From a bacterium (GTDB taxonomy: Bacteria > Auribacterota > UBA6266), in contig JALOBK010000001.1 of assembly GCA_023228325.1 (NCBI GenBank), positions 1,527,549 through 1,591,548 on the forward strand: a stretch of DNA of 64,000 bases, given 5' to 3'. This document shows, one piece after another, positions 40,597 through 49,534 of this stretch. Within the stretch, counting starts at the first letter, position 1. Every line of letters begins with the position of its first letter. The translations under genes and the position numbers were made by a program. The notes beneath the pieces were generated by a model. The model was given only the letters and a program-made list of their open reading frames with translations. It did not search any database and was not told the origin of the DNA.

Positions 40597-41850
40597 ATGG
40601 GGAAAACTCTTTCCGAAAAAATTATTGGGGAACATGCCGGAAAAAAAGTAAAAGCCGGTGATATCGCTGTCGTAAATGTGGATGTCTGCCTCACGCAGGA
40701 CGGTACAGGGCCTTTGGCCGTTAATCAACTGAAAAAAATGGGACTGGTGAAATCCGCGAACCCCCAAAAAACAGTTTTATTCATCGACCACGCAGCTCCA
40801 AGCCCCAGAAAAGAACTTTCCAATGACCACAATATACTAAGGGAATTTGCCGATCAAACAGGGTCTTGTTTGTCTGATGCGGGAGAGGGTGTTTGCCATC
40901 AGATAATTAATGAGAAGTTTGTTAAACCCGGGGACATTCTGATCGGCGCCGATTCCCATACGTGTACCGGCGGCGCGTTATGCGCTTTCTCTACAGGTAT
41001 GGGTTCAACCGATGTAGCGGTGGGAATTGCCCTGGGCAAGACATGGCTCAGGGTTCCCGAAACTTTTAAGGTTATTTGCGGCGGGGAGTTCGGGTCCGGT
41101 GTTTCCGCAAAAGACATGATCCTGTACTTTATAGGAGTTATAGGAGCCGACGGCGCTACTTATAAAGCATTGGAATTTACCGGTTCAGCGGTAAAAAATA
41201 TGGATATGAGCGACAGGTTTACGGTTGCCAATATGGCCGTTGAAGCAGGCGCGAAAACAGGTCTGATAGAATCAGATGATGTAACAAGGCTTTTTCTGAA
41301 AGCAATGAAGAGAGAGAAAGATTTCAAAAAAATAAACGCCGACCCCGATGCCGTATATGAAAAGGAATTCAGGATAAATGTTTCCGAACTGGAACCTATG
41401 GTCTCTCTTCCGCATACGGTCGATAATACCGTGAAAGTGTCCGAAACCGGTGATATAAAAGTTCATCAGGTACACATAGGCACATGCACAAACGGAAGGT
41501 TAAAAGACCTTGAGATAGCTTATCGCTTATTGAAAGGCAGAAAAGTAAAGAAGGGAACGCGTTTGCTTGTAACCCCGGCATCTAAAAATATCTATCTTCA
41601 GGCAATGGAGAAGGGGTATATAGCGGAACTTGTAAAAGCGGGCGCTTTAATAAATCCTCCCGGCTGCGGTCCCTGTGTCGGCGTGCATCAGGGAATACTT
41701 GCCGACGGTGAAAATTGCCTGTCTTCCCAGAACAGGAATTTCAGGGGAAGGATGGGCAATGTGGAAGGCAATATTTATCTTGCTTCGCCTTACACCTGCG
41801 CGGCGAGCGCCTTGACCGGTAAAATTACCGATCCAAGAGAGTTTTTATAA
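40597..41850 (+). CDS. LeuC-type aconitase large subunit (aconitase/isopropylmalate dehydratase family)
   Basis: 417 residues, paralogous to LeuC at 26218-27483. The [4Fe-4S] cysteines are in HIGTCTNGR and in PPGCGPCVGVHQG; GADSHTCTGGALCAFSTGMG is conserved. Its position between the citrate synthase candidate and isocitrate dehydrogenase points to citrate-isocitrate isomerisation. It is much smaller than ordinary AcnA/AcnB because the swivel domain is a separate gene, encoded at 41962-42459. The ATG at 40597 is chosen; a TTG at 40591 overlaps the previous stop. Confidence 0.82.
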   Translation: MGKTLSEKIIGEHAGKKVKAGDIAVVNVDVCLTQDGTGPLAVNQLKKMGLVKSANPQKTVLFIDHAAPSPRKELSNDHNILREFADQTGSCLSDAGEGVCHQIINEKFVKPGDILIGADSHTCTGGALCAFSTGMGSTDVAVGIALGKTWLRVPETFKVICGGEFGSGVSAKDMILYFIGVIGADGATYKALEFTGSAVKNMDMSDRFTVANMAVEAGAKTGLIESDDVTRLFLKAMKREKDFKKINADPDAVYEKEFRINVSELEPMVSLPHTVDNTVKVSETGDIKVHQVHIGTCTNGRLKDLEIAYRLLKGRKVKKGTRLLVTPASKNIYLQAMEKGYIAELVKAGALINPPGCGPCVGVHQGILADGENCLSSQNRNFRGRMGNVEGNIYLASPYTCAASALTGKITDPREFL

Positions 41851-41890
41851 AAAACGCAAATAAAAAAGTATATCAACCGGAGAGATAAAA

Positions 41891-41943
41891 ACAGTTCAAT
41901 AGTTTTCTTTTTTTACTGCTAAACTGCTCGACTGTTTAACTGT
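41891..41943. repeat. Imperfect inverted-repeat element with AACTG units
   Basis: ACAGTT...AGTTT at 41891-41905 and AAACT...AACTGT up to 41943 pair imperfectly. Several AACTG/CAGTT units recur. It lies in the 111-bp gap between the two aconitase subunit genes and looks like a decayed intergenic palindromic repeat. Confidence 0.35.
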
Positions 41944-41961
41944 ATTCGGTTTGGAGGTTGT

Positions 41962-42459
41962 GTGAAATTAAAAGGTAAAGCATGGATTTTCGGAGATGAT
42001 ATAAGCACCGATTTGATAGCTCCGGGACGGCTTTTTCATCTTCGGTCGAATTTACCGGAGCTTGCCAGGCATGTTCTTGAAGATGCAAGGCCTGAATTCG
42101 CTGCGTCTGTCAAAAAGGGTGATTTTGTCGTCGGAGGAAATAATTTTGGGCTGGGTTCAAGCAGGGAGCATGCTCCTGCAATATTAAAAATCGCGGGTGT
42201 CAGCGCCGTGCTGGCAAAGTCTTTTGCCAGGATTTTTTTTAGGAATGCCATAAATGTCGGGCTGCCTGTGATTATCTGTAATACAGATAATATTAAAGAA
42301 GGGGATATGCTGGAAGCAGACCTTGAATCCGGAAAAGTTGTTAACCTTGCTTCCGGAGATGAAATTGTTTTTTCGCCTTTGCCGCCGGCCATGAGGAAAA
42401 TATTGCAGGATGGCGGTCTGGTTGAGCATATAAAAAAACACGGGGATATAGAAGTTTAA
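41962..42459 (+). CDS. LeuD-type aconitase small subunit (swivel domain)
   Basis: 165 residues with a GTG start behind GGAGG. Blocks GDDISTDLIAPGRLFHLRSN, GGNNFGLGSSREHAP and FARIFFRNAINVGLP match the LeuD/aconitase small-subunit family. The specificity loop, YLxx in isopropylmalate enzymes, is extended and reads LFHLRS here. The Arg could hold the extra carboxylate of citrate or isocitrate, as an Arg does in homoaconitases. With its large subunit and icd beside it, aconitase is the best assignment; homoaconitase is the alternative. Confidence 0.8.
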   Translation: MKLKGKAWIFGDDISTDLIAPGRLFHLRSNLPELARHVLEDARPEFAASVKKGDFVVGGNNFGLGSSREHAPAILKIAGVSAVLAKSFARIFFRNAINVGLPVIICNTDNIKEGDMLEADLESGKVVNLASGDEIVFSPLPPAMRKILQDGGLVEHIKKHGDIEV

Positions 42460-42494
42460 TAAATAATTTAAAAATAAAAAAGCAGGAGAATTTG

Positions 42495-42608
42495 AACCAC
42501 AGATGATATATGTATATACAGATAGGGAAAAAGATAAAAGAGATATAAGAATTGTATAATAAAGATTTTATCTCCGCCTGCCGGCAGGCAAGTCTTCTAT
42601 CTGTGGTT
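42495..42608. repeat. Palindromic intergenic element, MITE/REP-like
   Basis: The ends AACCACAGAT (42495-42504) and ATCTGTGGTT (42599-42608) are perfect inverted repeats 114 bp apart. Inside, GCCTGCCGGCAGGC (42576-42589) is a perfect 14-bp palindrome, unusually GC-rich for this AT-rich gap. No coding potential. It resembles the non-coding inverted-repeat elements scattered in many bacterial genomes. Confidence 0.55.
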
Positions 42609-42664
42609 TGAAAAGTATAAAGCGCAAATTAGCGAGTCTTAATTTTAACTATGGAGAATTAAAA

Positions 42665-43894
42665 TTGGCTGAAAAAATTACGGTTAAAGGAAATAAACTT
42701 GTGGTCCCGGACAATCCCTGCATCGCTTTTATGGAGGGGGACGGAATAGGCCCGGATATCTGGAAAGCTACACGTTATGTTGTCGATGAGACTGTGGCAA
42801 AATTATATTCCGGAGGCAGGAAAATTGAATGGGTTGAAGTTTTAGCGGGAGAAAAAGCATATAAAAAGACAGGTAATTGGCTTCCCGAAGAAACGCTCAG
42901 AAAAATAAAAGAATATATTGTGGCTATAAAAGGGCCCTTGACTACCCCGGTCGGCGGAGGGATAAGAAGTCTTAATGTCTCTTTACGCCGGCAACTGGAC
43001 CTATTTGCATGTGTTCGTCCTGTCAGGCATTATAAAGGAGTTCCCAGCCCCGTCAAAGAACCTGATAAAATCAATATGGTTATTTTCAGGGAAAATACCG
43101 AAGATGTATATGCGGGAATAGAATGGCAGGAAGGTTCACAGGAAGCAAGGAAGATAATCGATTTTCTCAAGGCTCAGTTTGCCGCCGATATAAGAGAAGA
43201 TTCGGGAATCGGGATTAAACCCATGAGCAAATTCGGTTCTAAGAGAATAATAAGGAAGGCGATAAAACACGCTCTTAAGAATGGTTTTAAAAGCGTGACC
43301 ATGATGCATAAAGGCAACATCCAGAAATTTACAGAAGGGGCGTTTAGAAAATGGGGTTATGAACTTGCTAAAGAAGAATTTCCGGATAATGTAATAAGCG
43401 AAGATGAATTATGGGAAAAGCATGGAGGAAAACAGCCCGAAGGGAAAATTACGCTGAAAGACCGCATTGCGGATATTATGTTTCAGCTTGTTCTGTTGCG
43501 GCCTTTGGAATTTGGCGTGATAGTAACTCCTAATTTGAACGGTGATTACCTTTCCGATGCGGTCGCGGCTCAGGTAGGGGGTATAGGAATGGCTCCCGGA
43601 GCCAACATAGGCGATTTTACCGCAATTTTTGAGGCCACCCATGGTACAGCTCCGAAATATGCAAATCAGGATAAAGTAAACCCGGGGTCTCTGCTCCTGT
43701 CGGCGTGTATGATGCTTGAATACATTGGGTGGTCTGAAGCTTCCGAATCTATAAAAAAGGCTATGGAAAAGACCATATCGTCGGGTAAAGTTACTTATGA
43801 TCTTGCAAGGCAGTTGAAAAATTCCGTTGAGTTGAAAACGACACAGTTCGCGGAAGAAATCGTAAAAAACCTGAACGGTGTTTATAATATTTAG
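42665..43894 (+). CDS. icd: NADP-dependent isocitrate dehydrogenase
   Basis: 409 residues from a TTG at 42665 (TTGGCTGAAAAAATT), eight bases after GGAG; the frame runs upstream to 42608, but that stretch lies at the edge of the repeat element. The enzyme turns isocitrate into 2-oxoglutarate with NADPH formation. GGGIRSLNVSLRRQLDL is the substrate loop of the Escherichia coli-like type, including the Ser that is phosphorylated in enterics. The NADP residues Lys-Tyr (APKYANQDKVNP) and Tyr/Arg (VTYDLAR) are conserved. It receives its substrate from the aconitase genes upstream. Confidence 0.95.
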   Translation: MAEKITVKGNKLVVPDNPCIAFMEGDGIGPDIWKATRYVVDETVAKLYSGGRKIEWVEVLAGEKAYKKTGNWLPEETLRKIKEYIVAIKGPLTTPVGGGIRSLNVSLRRQLDLFACVRPVRHYKGVPSPVKEPDKINMVIFRENTEDVYAGIEWQEGSQEARKIIDFLKAQFAADIREDSGIGIKPMSKFGSKRIIRKAIKHALKNGFKSVTMMHKGNIQKFTEGAFRKWGYELAKEEFPDNVISEDELWEKHGGKQPEGKITLKDRIADIMFQLVLLRPLEFGVIVTPNLNGDYLSDAVAAQVGGIGMAPGANIGDFTAIFEATHGTAPKYANQDKVNPGSLLLSACMMLEYIGWSEASESIKKAMEKTISSGKVTYDLARQLKNSVELKTTQFAEEIVKNLNGVYNI

Positions 43895-43946
43895 ATTTTC
43901 CTTTTTCATGTTGGTTAATCCCCTGTGAAGGTAATAATTTTGGATT

Positions 43947-44786
43947 ATGAAAAGAAATATCAAAGCTGAATTAATAGAGAAGAAAATTAGCGACGGTTTT
44001 AAAAGAATCAATTTTTCTCTGCCATCCGATTTGAAAAAAGCGATTGAAGGAGCATTAAAAAAAGAAAGCGTTTTTCTTGCCAGATTTACGTTGGAAAACA
44101 TTCTTAAGAATAATCGAATCGCCGGCAAAAGCCGCCTGCCCCTGTGCCAGGACTGCGGGCTTGCCGTAATATATGTTGAAATAGGGGAAGACATAAATAT
44201 AAAAGGTTCGTTGACAGCCGCTATAAACAGAGGGGTTGAAGAAGCATATTCTTCCGCTTTCCTGAGAAAGTCTGTGTGCGGACCGCTTACAAGAAAAAAT
44301 ACGGGAAACAATCTTCCTCCCGTAATTCATTACAATTTTGCGAAGGGCGATTCGTTAAAAATACATATTATGAGCAAGGGTGGCGGGAGCGACAATAAAA
44401 GCCGTCTGAAAATGCTTAATCCTTCCGACGGACTTGAAGGGATTATGGATTTCGTATGTGAAACGGTGAAAAAAGCCGGTTCAAGCGCCTGTCCGCCGTA
44501 TATTGTCGGGATAGGCATAGGCGGTTCTTTTGATACGGTTTCATTCCTGGCTAAGAAAGCGCTTTTCAGAAAAATAGGCACGGGAAACCGTGATAAAAAT
44601 CTTAATAAAACAGAGAGATATATTCTTGAAAGAATAAACAGGTTGAATATTGGCGCCGGAGGTTTTGGCGGCGTGACGACAGCTTTGGCGGTTCATATAA
44701 ATTCAGAACCCTGCCATATAGCGAGTTTGCCTGTCGCTGTTAACATCAATTGCCATTCGGCAAGGTCATTATTGTTGAAATTTTAA
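43947..44786 (+). CDS. Class I fumarate hydratase, alpha (Fe-S) subunit
   Basis: 279 residues, the N-terminal half of two-subunit class I fumarases (TtdA/FumA-N family), which hydrate fumarate to malate with an oxygen-labile [4Fe-4S] cluster. Cluster cysteines are visible in PLCQDCGLAV, in SVCGPLTR and in SSACPPY. GIGIGGSFDTVSFLAKKAL is a conserved substrate region. The L-tartrate dehydratase alternative cannot be fully ruled out, but TCA neighbours favour fumarase. The beta subunit follows after one base. Confidence 0.9.
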   Translation: MKRNIKAELIEKKISDGFKRINFSLPSDLKKAIEGALKKESVFLARFTLENILKNNRIAGKSRLPLCQDCGLAVIYVEIGEDINIKGSLTAAINRGVEEAYSSAFLRKSVCGPLTRKNTGNNLPPVIHYNFAKGDSLKIHIMSKGGGSDNKSRLKMLNPSDGLEGIMDFVCETVKKAGSSACPPYIVGIGIGGSFDTVSFLAKKALFRKIGTGNRDKNLNKTERYILERINRLNIGAGGFGGVTTALAVHINSEPCHIASLPVAVNINCHSARSLLLKF

Positions 44787-44787
44787 T

Positions 44788-45318
44788 ATGAAAATTCATT
44801 ACCTGAAAACTCCTGTAAAAGATAATGTTCTCGAAAGATTAAAAGCGGGGGATATAGTATATCTTTCCGGGGATATTTTTACCGCGAGAGATACGGCGCA
44901 TAAATTGACATGTAAGCTGATAAAGAGCGGAAAGAAAGTACCGTTCAATATAAAAGGGGAAATAGTTTATTATTGCGGCCCGGCTCCCGGCATAAAAAAA
45001 GGTTCGGTCGGATCATGCGGGCCTACTACAAGTTCCAGAATGGACAGGCACACGCCTCTTTTGCTTAAAAAGGGAATAAAAGCAATGATAGGGAAGGGCG
45101 TCCGTTCCGATAAGGTGATTAAAAGTATTGTCAAAAATAAAGCGGTTTATTTTGCTGCTCCGGCAGGGTTGGGCGCGCTCCTGTCAAAATGCATAAGGAA
45201 GTCCGAGGTGTTGGCATTTGGGGAACTGGGGCCGGAAGCGGTTTACCGTTTTCATATTGAAGATATGCCTTTGATTGTAGCGGTTGATTCGAAAGGCAAA
45301 TGTATTTATAAGGCTTAA
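44788..45318 (+). CDS. Class I fumarate hydratase, beta subunit
   Basis: 176 residues, the C-terminal half of class I fumarases. LKAGDIVYLSGDIFTARDTAH, YYCGPAPG, and SCGPTTSSRMD are the family signature, the last binding the substrate. GKGVRSDKVIKSIVKNKAVYF follows as usual. The complete alpha/beta pair shows that fumarase is of the anaerobe-type split form. Twenty-three bp separate it from the nfnA-like gene. Confidence 0.92.
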   Translation: MKIHYLKTPVKDNVLERLKAGDIVYLSGDIFTARDTAHKLTCKLIKSGKKVPFNIKGEIVYYCGPAPGIKKGSVGSCGPTTSSRMDRHTPLLLKKGIKAMIGKGVRSDKVIKSIVKNKAVYFAAPAGLGALLSKCIRKSEVLAFGELGPEAVYRFHIEDMPLIVAVDSKGKCIYKA

Positions 45319-45341
45319 ATTAATCGGGATGGGGTTTATCG

Positions 45342-46178
45342 ATGCATAGAATAATATCAAAAAAGAAAATAGCGGAAGATATATTTAAAATTGTATTGGA
45401 GGCGCCTGTTGTTGCGGCAAAGAGAAAAGCCGGGCAATTTGTGGTTTTGAGACCCGAAGAAACAAGCGAAAGGATCCCCCTTACAATATTTGATTCCGAC
45501 GCAGGAAAAGGGACTATAACCATTATTGTCCAGGTGGTGGGAAAAACGACGAGAAAAATAGCTTCGCTCGGGGAAGGTGAAAACCTGCTGGATGTTGCCG
45601 GACCTCTCGGCAACCCGACGCATGTTGAAAGAAAAGGAAATATAGCCGTGGTCGGAGGCGGTGTCGGAACGGCAGTTGCTTATCCTGTGGCAAAGGCTTT
45701 TAAAGAAGAGGGCAACAATGTTATGGGAATAATCGGCGCCAGGACGAAAGACCTGATTATACTTGAGGATGAAATGAGCGCCATAACTTCTGAATTGTTC
45801 ATTACCACAGATGACGGAAGTTACGGCAGAAAGGGATTTGTGACCGATGCTTTAAAAGATATTATCGAAAAAAATCCGGTAGCCGAAGTTTTGGCAGTGG
45901 GCCCGGTGCCTATGATGAAAGCGGTATGTGATCTGACAAAACAATATAATGTAAAAACTATGGTGAGTTTAAATCCGATTATGGTGGATGGCACAGGGAT
46001 GTGTGGCGCATGCAGGGTTACCGTAGCGGGAAAAACAAGATTTACCTGTGTTGACGGGCCGGAGTTCAACGGCCATGAAGTGGACTTCGACGAGCTTAGC
46101 AAAAGACTGAAGGGCTATTCTGATATGGAAAAACATTATATCGGACATAAAGGGTGTAATCTGGAGAATAAAGTCTGA
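45342..46178 (+). CDS. nfnA: NfnA-like FAD/NAD-binding subunit (ferredoxin:NADP oxidoreductase)
   Basis: 278 residues, similar to the dihydroorotate dehydrogenase electron-transfer subunit. The FAD domain (ERIPLTIFD, 42-60 region), the NAD domain (VVGGGVGTAVAYPVAKAF) and the [2Fe-2S] cysteines in GTGMCGACRVT with a later Cys in TRFTCVDGPEF are visible. With NfnB it forms the electron-bifurcating NADH-dependent ferredoxin:NADP oxidoreductase; sulfide dehydrogenase (SudB) is an older name for relatives. The start overlaps no other gene, and its stop overlaps nfnB by 1 bp. Confidence 0.88.
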   Translation: MHRIISKKKIAEDIFKIVLEAPVVAAKRKAGQFVVLRPEETSERIPLTIFDSDAGKGTITIIVQVVGKTTRKIASLGEGENLLDVAGPLGNPTHVERKGNIAVVGGGVGTAVAYPVAKAFKEEGNNVMGIIGARTKDLIILEDEMSAITSELFITTDDGSYGRKGFVTDALKDIIEKNPVAEVLAVGPVPMMKAVCDLTKQYNVKTMVSLNPIMVDGTGMCGACRVTVAGKTRFTCVDGPEFNGHEVDFDELSKRLKGYSDMEKHYIGHKGCNLENKV

Positions 46179-47572
46179 TGAAGGATAAACATGACAGGCA
46201 AAAAATGCCGGAACAAAAGCCTTCGGAGAGAATAAAGAATTTCAAAGAGGTCCCGTTTGGTTATACGGAAGAGCTTGCATTGAATGAAGCTTCCCGGTGC
46301 CTTGAATGTAAAAAACCGATGTGCGTTAAGGGTTGTCCTGTTAATGTTCCCATCCCGGATTTTATAAAACTCGTAAAACAGGGAAAATTTGCCGAGGCTG
46401 CGAGAAAAATTAAGGAAGCGAACTCACTGCCTGCCATCTGCGGGAGAGTCTGTCCTCAGGAGGATCAGTGCGAAAAATTATGTGTTATAGGGAAAATGAG
46501 CAAGCCTGTGGCTATCGGCGCGCTGGAGAGGTTTGTCTCCGATTATGAGAGAGAAAAAAGGAATGTCGCAATTCCGAAAGTATCCGAAAAAACAGGCAAG
46601 AAAGTGGCTGTTGTGGGTTCGGGACCTGCCGGATTGACGGTTGCCGGTGAGCTTGCCAAAAAAGGGCATGAAGTCACTATTTTTGAAGCTCTTCACAAGC
46701 CGGGCGGAGTTTTGGTTTACGGTATCCCTGAATTCCGGCTGCCTAAGAAAATTGTAGAGTCCGAAATAGATTATGTCAAACAACTCGGGGTTAAGATAGT
46801 AACCAATGCTGTCATCGGAAAATCTGCTACTGTGGCTGAACTGCTTGAAGGTGAATTTAATGCCGTTTTTATCGGCAGTGGCGCGGGAGCTCCCAAATTC
46901 ATGAATATTCCCGGCGAGAATTGTGTCGGGGTTTTTTCGGCAAATGAATATCTTACCCGCTCAAATCTTATGAAAGCGTATATGTTTCCCGAGTATGACA
47001 CCCCCATACCCAGAGGAGGGATTGTTGCCGTTGTTGGAGGAGGTAACGTTGCTATGGATTCGGCAAGGACCGCCCTTCGGCTCGGAGCCGAAAAAGTTAT
47101 AGTTCTTTATAGAAGATCCAGAGAAGAGATGCCGGCGCGAATAGACGAAATCCATCATGCGGAAGAAGAAGGTATAGAATTCCATTTTCTGGTGAACCCC
47201 ATAAAATTTATTTGTGATGAACACGGAAAAGTGAAGGAAATCGAGTGTATTAAGATGAAGTTGGGAGAACCGGACGATTCGGGGAGGAAACGGCCTGTAA
47301 AAATTGATAATTCTGAATTTTCCGTTAAAATCGATACAGTTGTCATAGCCATAGGGAATGACCCTAATCCATTGATTCAGAAAACTACGCCGGGGCTTGA
47401 GGTGAACAAATGGGGAAATATAATAAGCGGAAAAGAATCCGGCAAAACAAGCATTGAAGGGGTGTACGCCGGCGGTGATATCGTGACGGGGTCAGCGACT
47501 GTGATAGAAGCCATGGGCGCGGGGAAAATTGCGGCCGGGGCCATTCATAAATTTTTAATGGGCGAAAAATGA
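46178..47572 (+). CDS. nfnB: NfnB/GltD-like FAD and Fe-S subunit (NADPH-dependent)
   Basis: 464 residues. The N-terminus holds cysteines for two [4Fe-4S] clusters (CLECKKPMCVKGCPVNVPI and CGRVCPQEDQCEKLC), followed by an FAD domain (VVGSGPAGLTVAGELAKKG) and an NADPH domain (VAVVGGGNVAMDSARTALRLG). This is the architecture of NfnB and of the small glutamate synthase subunit GltD. Pairing with NfnA and absence of a GltB large subunit favour Nfn. It would exchange electrons between NADPH, made by isocitrate dehydrogenase upstream, ferredoxin and NADH. Confidence 0.9.
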   Translation: MKDKHDRQKMPEQKPSERIKNFKEVPFGYTEELALNEASRCLECKKPMCVKGCPVNVPIPDFIKLVKQGKFAEAARKIKEANSLPAICGRVCPQEDQCEKLCVIGKMSKPVAIGALERFVSDYEREKRNVAIPKVSEKTGKKVAVVGSGPAGLTVAGELAKKGHEVTIFEALHKPGGVLVYGIPEFRLPKKIVESEIDYVKQLGVKIVTNAVIGKSATVAELLEGEFNAVFIGSGAGAPKFMNIPGENCVGVFSANEYLTRSNLMKAYMFPEYDTPIPRGGIVAVVGGGNVAMDSARTALRLGAEKVIVLYRRSREEMPARIDEIHHAEEEGIEFHFLVNPIKFICDEHGKVKEIECIKMKLGEPDDSGRKRPVKIDNSEFSVKIDTVVIAIGNDPNPLIQKTTPGLEVNKWGNIISGKESGKTSIEGVYAGGDIVTGSATVIEAMGAGKIAAGAIHKFLMGEK

Positions 47573-48090
47573 CATCGGACAAACACCAGCGTATTCTATT
47601 TGCGGGTAATATAGTTGTCTTACTGGTAATCCTTGTCCTTTTCGGATATCTGGCATGGGGCAAGTTTTATTCGGAGGAGGCGCTTTTTAAAAACCGCGTA
47701 ACAGGGATAAAAAAAGCTCTTGAATCAAAAAATATCGGGTTTGTAGAAAAGATGTTATCCGATGAATACCGGGATGACCTTGAATTTGATAAGACCATGG
47801 CTGTAAATTATATATCTTCCATATTCAAGGATGCCGCCGATGTCAGGATATTTATAGGGGACATAAAGTGTATTTTCGAAGGAGAGAAGGCCTTTGCCGA
47901 GATTAAAGCAGAGTACAGGATTAAGACCAAAGATTATCTGTTTACAAATGTGCTGTCTGCGAACCCCGGCAAGAATACATTAAAAGTGGTTTTTAATGAT
48001 GAAGATGGTTTATGGCTTGTATCAGAGGTTAAAAATTTCCGCGAATTTTTTGGTATTGAAAAAGCCCAGGTAAGAAACTATTTCAGGTAA
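47569..48090 (+). CDS. Single-pass membrane protein with small NTF2-like exported domain
   Basis: 173 residues. One membrane segment (about 10-29) is followed by an exported domain (35-173) with the helix-helix-strand layout of NTF2-like proteins (RVTGIKKALESKNIGFVEKML... then strands KCIFEGEKAFAEIKAEYRI). Not a named family that I recognise. It overlaps nfnB by 4 bp, probably an assembly of unrelated genes in one transcript. The phosphohexomutase gene follows after 28 bp. Confidence 0.5.
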   Translation: MTSDKHQRILFAGNIVVLLVILVLFGYLAWGKFYSEEALFKNRVTGIKKALESKNIGFVEKMLSDEYRDDLEFDKTMAVNYISSIFKDAADVRIFIGDIKCIFEGEKAFAEIKAEYRIKTKDYLFTNVLSANPGKNTLKVVFNDEDGLWLVSEVKNFREFFGIEKAQVRNYFR

Positions 48091-48118
48091 TGCCGGCCAT
48101 ATAAAACGAGGAGGAGAA

Positions 48119-49462
48119 ATGGAAATAAAAGAGTCTATATTTAAAGCTTACGATATCAGAGGTGTTTTTCCCGAAGAAATAAATGAGGATACAGCGTATC
48201 GTATCGGGCGGGCATTTGTCTCTTTTTTAAAAGTAAAGAATATTGCGGTGGGGAGGGATATGAGGGTTTCGTCCCCTTCCATGGCTAAATCATTTATTAA
48301 GGGAGCGGTAGATCAGGGGTGTAATGTGACAGATTTCGGTATGGTGGGGACGGATATGCTTTATGTCGGTGTGGCAATGTACGGATATGAAGGCGGCGTA
48401 ATAATAACAGCTTCACATAATCCCAAAGAATATAACGGAATGAAATTGGTGAAAGAAAGGGCCATCCCGCTCAGCGGAGAAACGGGTATCCAGGATATCA
48501 AAAAAATGGTTATGAAAAATAATTTTACGGAACCGGGGAAAAAGGGAAACCTATATAACAAGGATATCTGGGAGGACTACGTGAAGCATACATTAAGCTT
48601 TATTGTCCCTTCGAAAATAAAACCTTTTAAGATTGTAATGGATGCAGGCAACGGTATGGCGGGGAAAATGGTTCCTCCCGTTTTCGAAAAACTGCCCGTT
48701 ACAGTTATTCCCATGTATTTTGATGTGGACGGCACATTCCCCAATCACGAGGCAAACCCGCTTATCGAAGAGAACAGGATTGAAATTATGAAGAGAGTCG
48801 TTGAAGAAAATGCGGACTTGGGAATTGCTTTTGACGGAGATGTCGACAGGTGCTTTTTTATAGATGATAAAGGAGAGTTTGTATCGGGTGATTTTGTAAC
48901 AGCGCTTTTAGCGGAAGCTATTCTCAGAAAGCATCACGGGGAATCTATCCTGTATGATCTCAGGGCCAGTTGGGCTGTCCGGGATAAGGTCATGGAAAAC
49001 GGCGGCAAGCCGTTTATGAACAGGGTCGGACATGCGTTTTTCAAGCAAAGAATGAGAAAAGAAAAAGCTATTTTCGGCGGTGAGGTTACCGGACACTATT
49101 ATTTCAGAGATAATTATAATGCCGATAGCGGGATCATACCGGCGCTTCTGATGCTAGAATTGATGAGCGAAAAGGATGTGAACCTCAGTCAGCTGATAAA
49201 ACCGCTCAGGGAAAAATATTTCATCAGCGGTGAAATCAATTCCAAGGTGAGCGATACCCGGGAAAAAATAAAGGAACTGGCGGAAAAATACAGTGATGCG
49301 CATATATCATACCTTGACGGGATATCAGTTGATTATGATAATTGGCATTTTAATGTCCGCCCATCCAACACGGAACCTTTATTGAGGTTGAACCTGGAAG
49401 CTAATACAAAAAAGATGATGGAAGAAAAGAGAGATGAGGTCCTTGCTATCATTAAAGGCTGA
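48119..49462 (+). CDS. manB: Phosphomannomutase/phosphoglucomutase
   Basis: 447 residues, the alpha-D-phosphohexomutase family, interconverting hexose 6- and 1-phosphates. The phosphoserine loop TASHNP, the metal loop DGDVDRC and the sugar-binding FGGEVTGHYYFRD motif and the C-terminal phosphate loop RPSNTEPLLRL are all intact. It fits the phosphorolytic enzymes of this genome (GH94, GT35), because both release sugar 1-phosphates, and also supplies precursors for envelope glycans. Good ribosome site AGGAGG. Confidence 0.92.
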   Translation: MEIKESIFKAYDIRGVFPEEINEDTAYRIGRAFVSFLKVKNIAVGRDMRVSSPSMAKSFIKGAVDQGCNVTDFGMVGTDMLYVGVAMYGYEGGVIITASHNPKEYNGMKLVKERAIPLSGETGIQDIKKMVMKNNFTEPGKKGNLYNKDIWEDYVKHTLSFIVPSKIKPFKIVMDAGNGMAGKMVPPVFEKLPVTVIPMYFDVDGTFPNHEANPLIEENRIEIMKRVVEENADLGIAFDGDVDRCFFIDDKGEFVSGDFVTALLAEAILRKHHGESILYDLRASWAVRDKVMENGGKPFMNRVGHAFFKQRMRKEKAIFGGEVTGHYYFRDNYNADSGIIPALLMLELMSEKDVNLSQLIKPLREKYFISGEINSKVSDTREKIKELAEKYSDAHISYLDGISVDYDNWHFNVRPSNTEPLLRLNLEANTKKMMEEKRDEVLAIIKG

Positions 49463-49534
49463 CCGATTAATTTTTAGTGATTTTTAATGGGCTATTATGG
49501 TAAGGTTGCAATTCGATAACAAAGGAGATTGAAT

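Noticed and set aside
40597..42459. Calling the second LeuCD pair isopropylmalate dehydratase
   Set aside because: A leuCD pair already sits with leuB at 26218-28013, and this pair's neighbours and small-subunit loop fit a tricarboxylate better.
43409..44311. A 300-codon open frame on the minus strand across icd and the fumarase alpha gene
   Set aside because: Both plus-strand genes are clearly identified by catalytic motifs, and the antisense frame has no recognisable domain or ribosome site.
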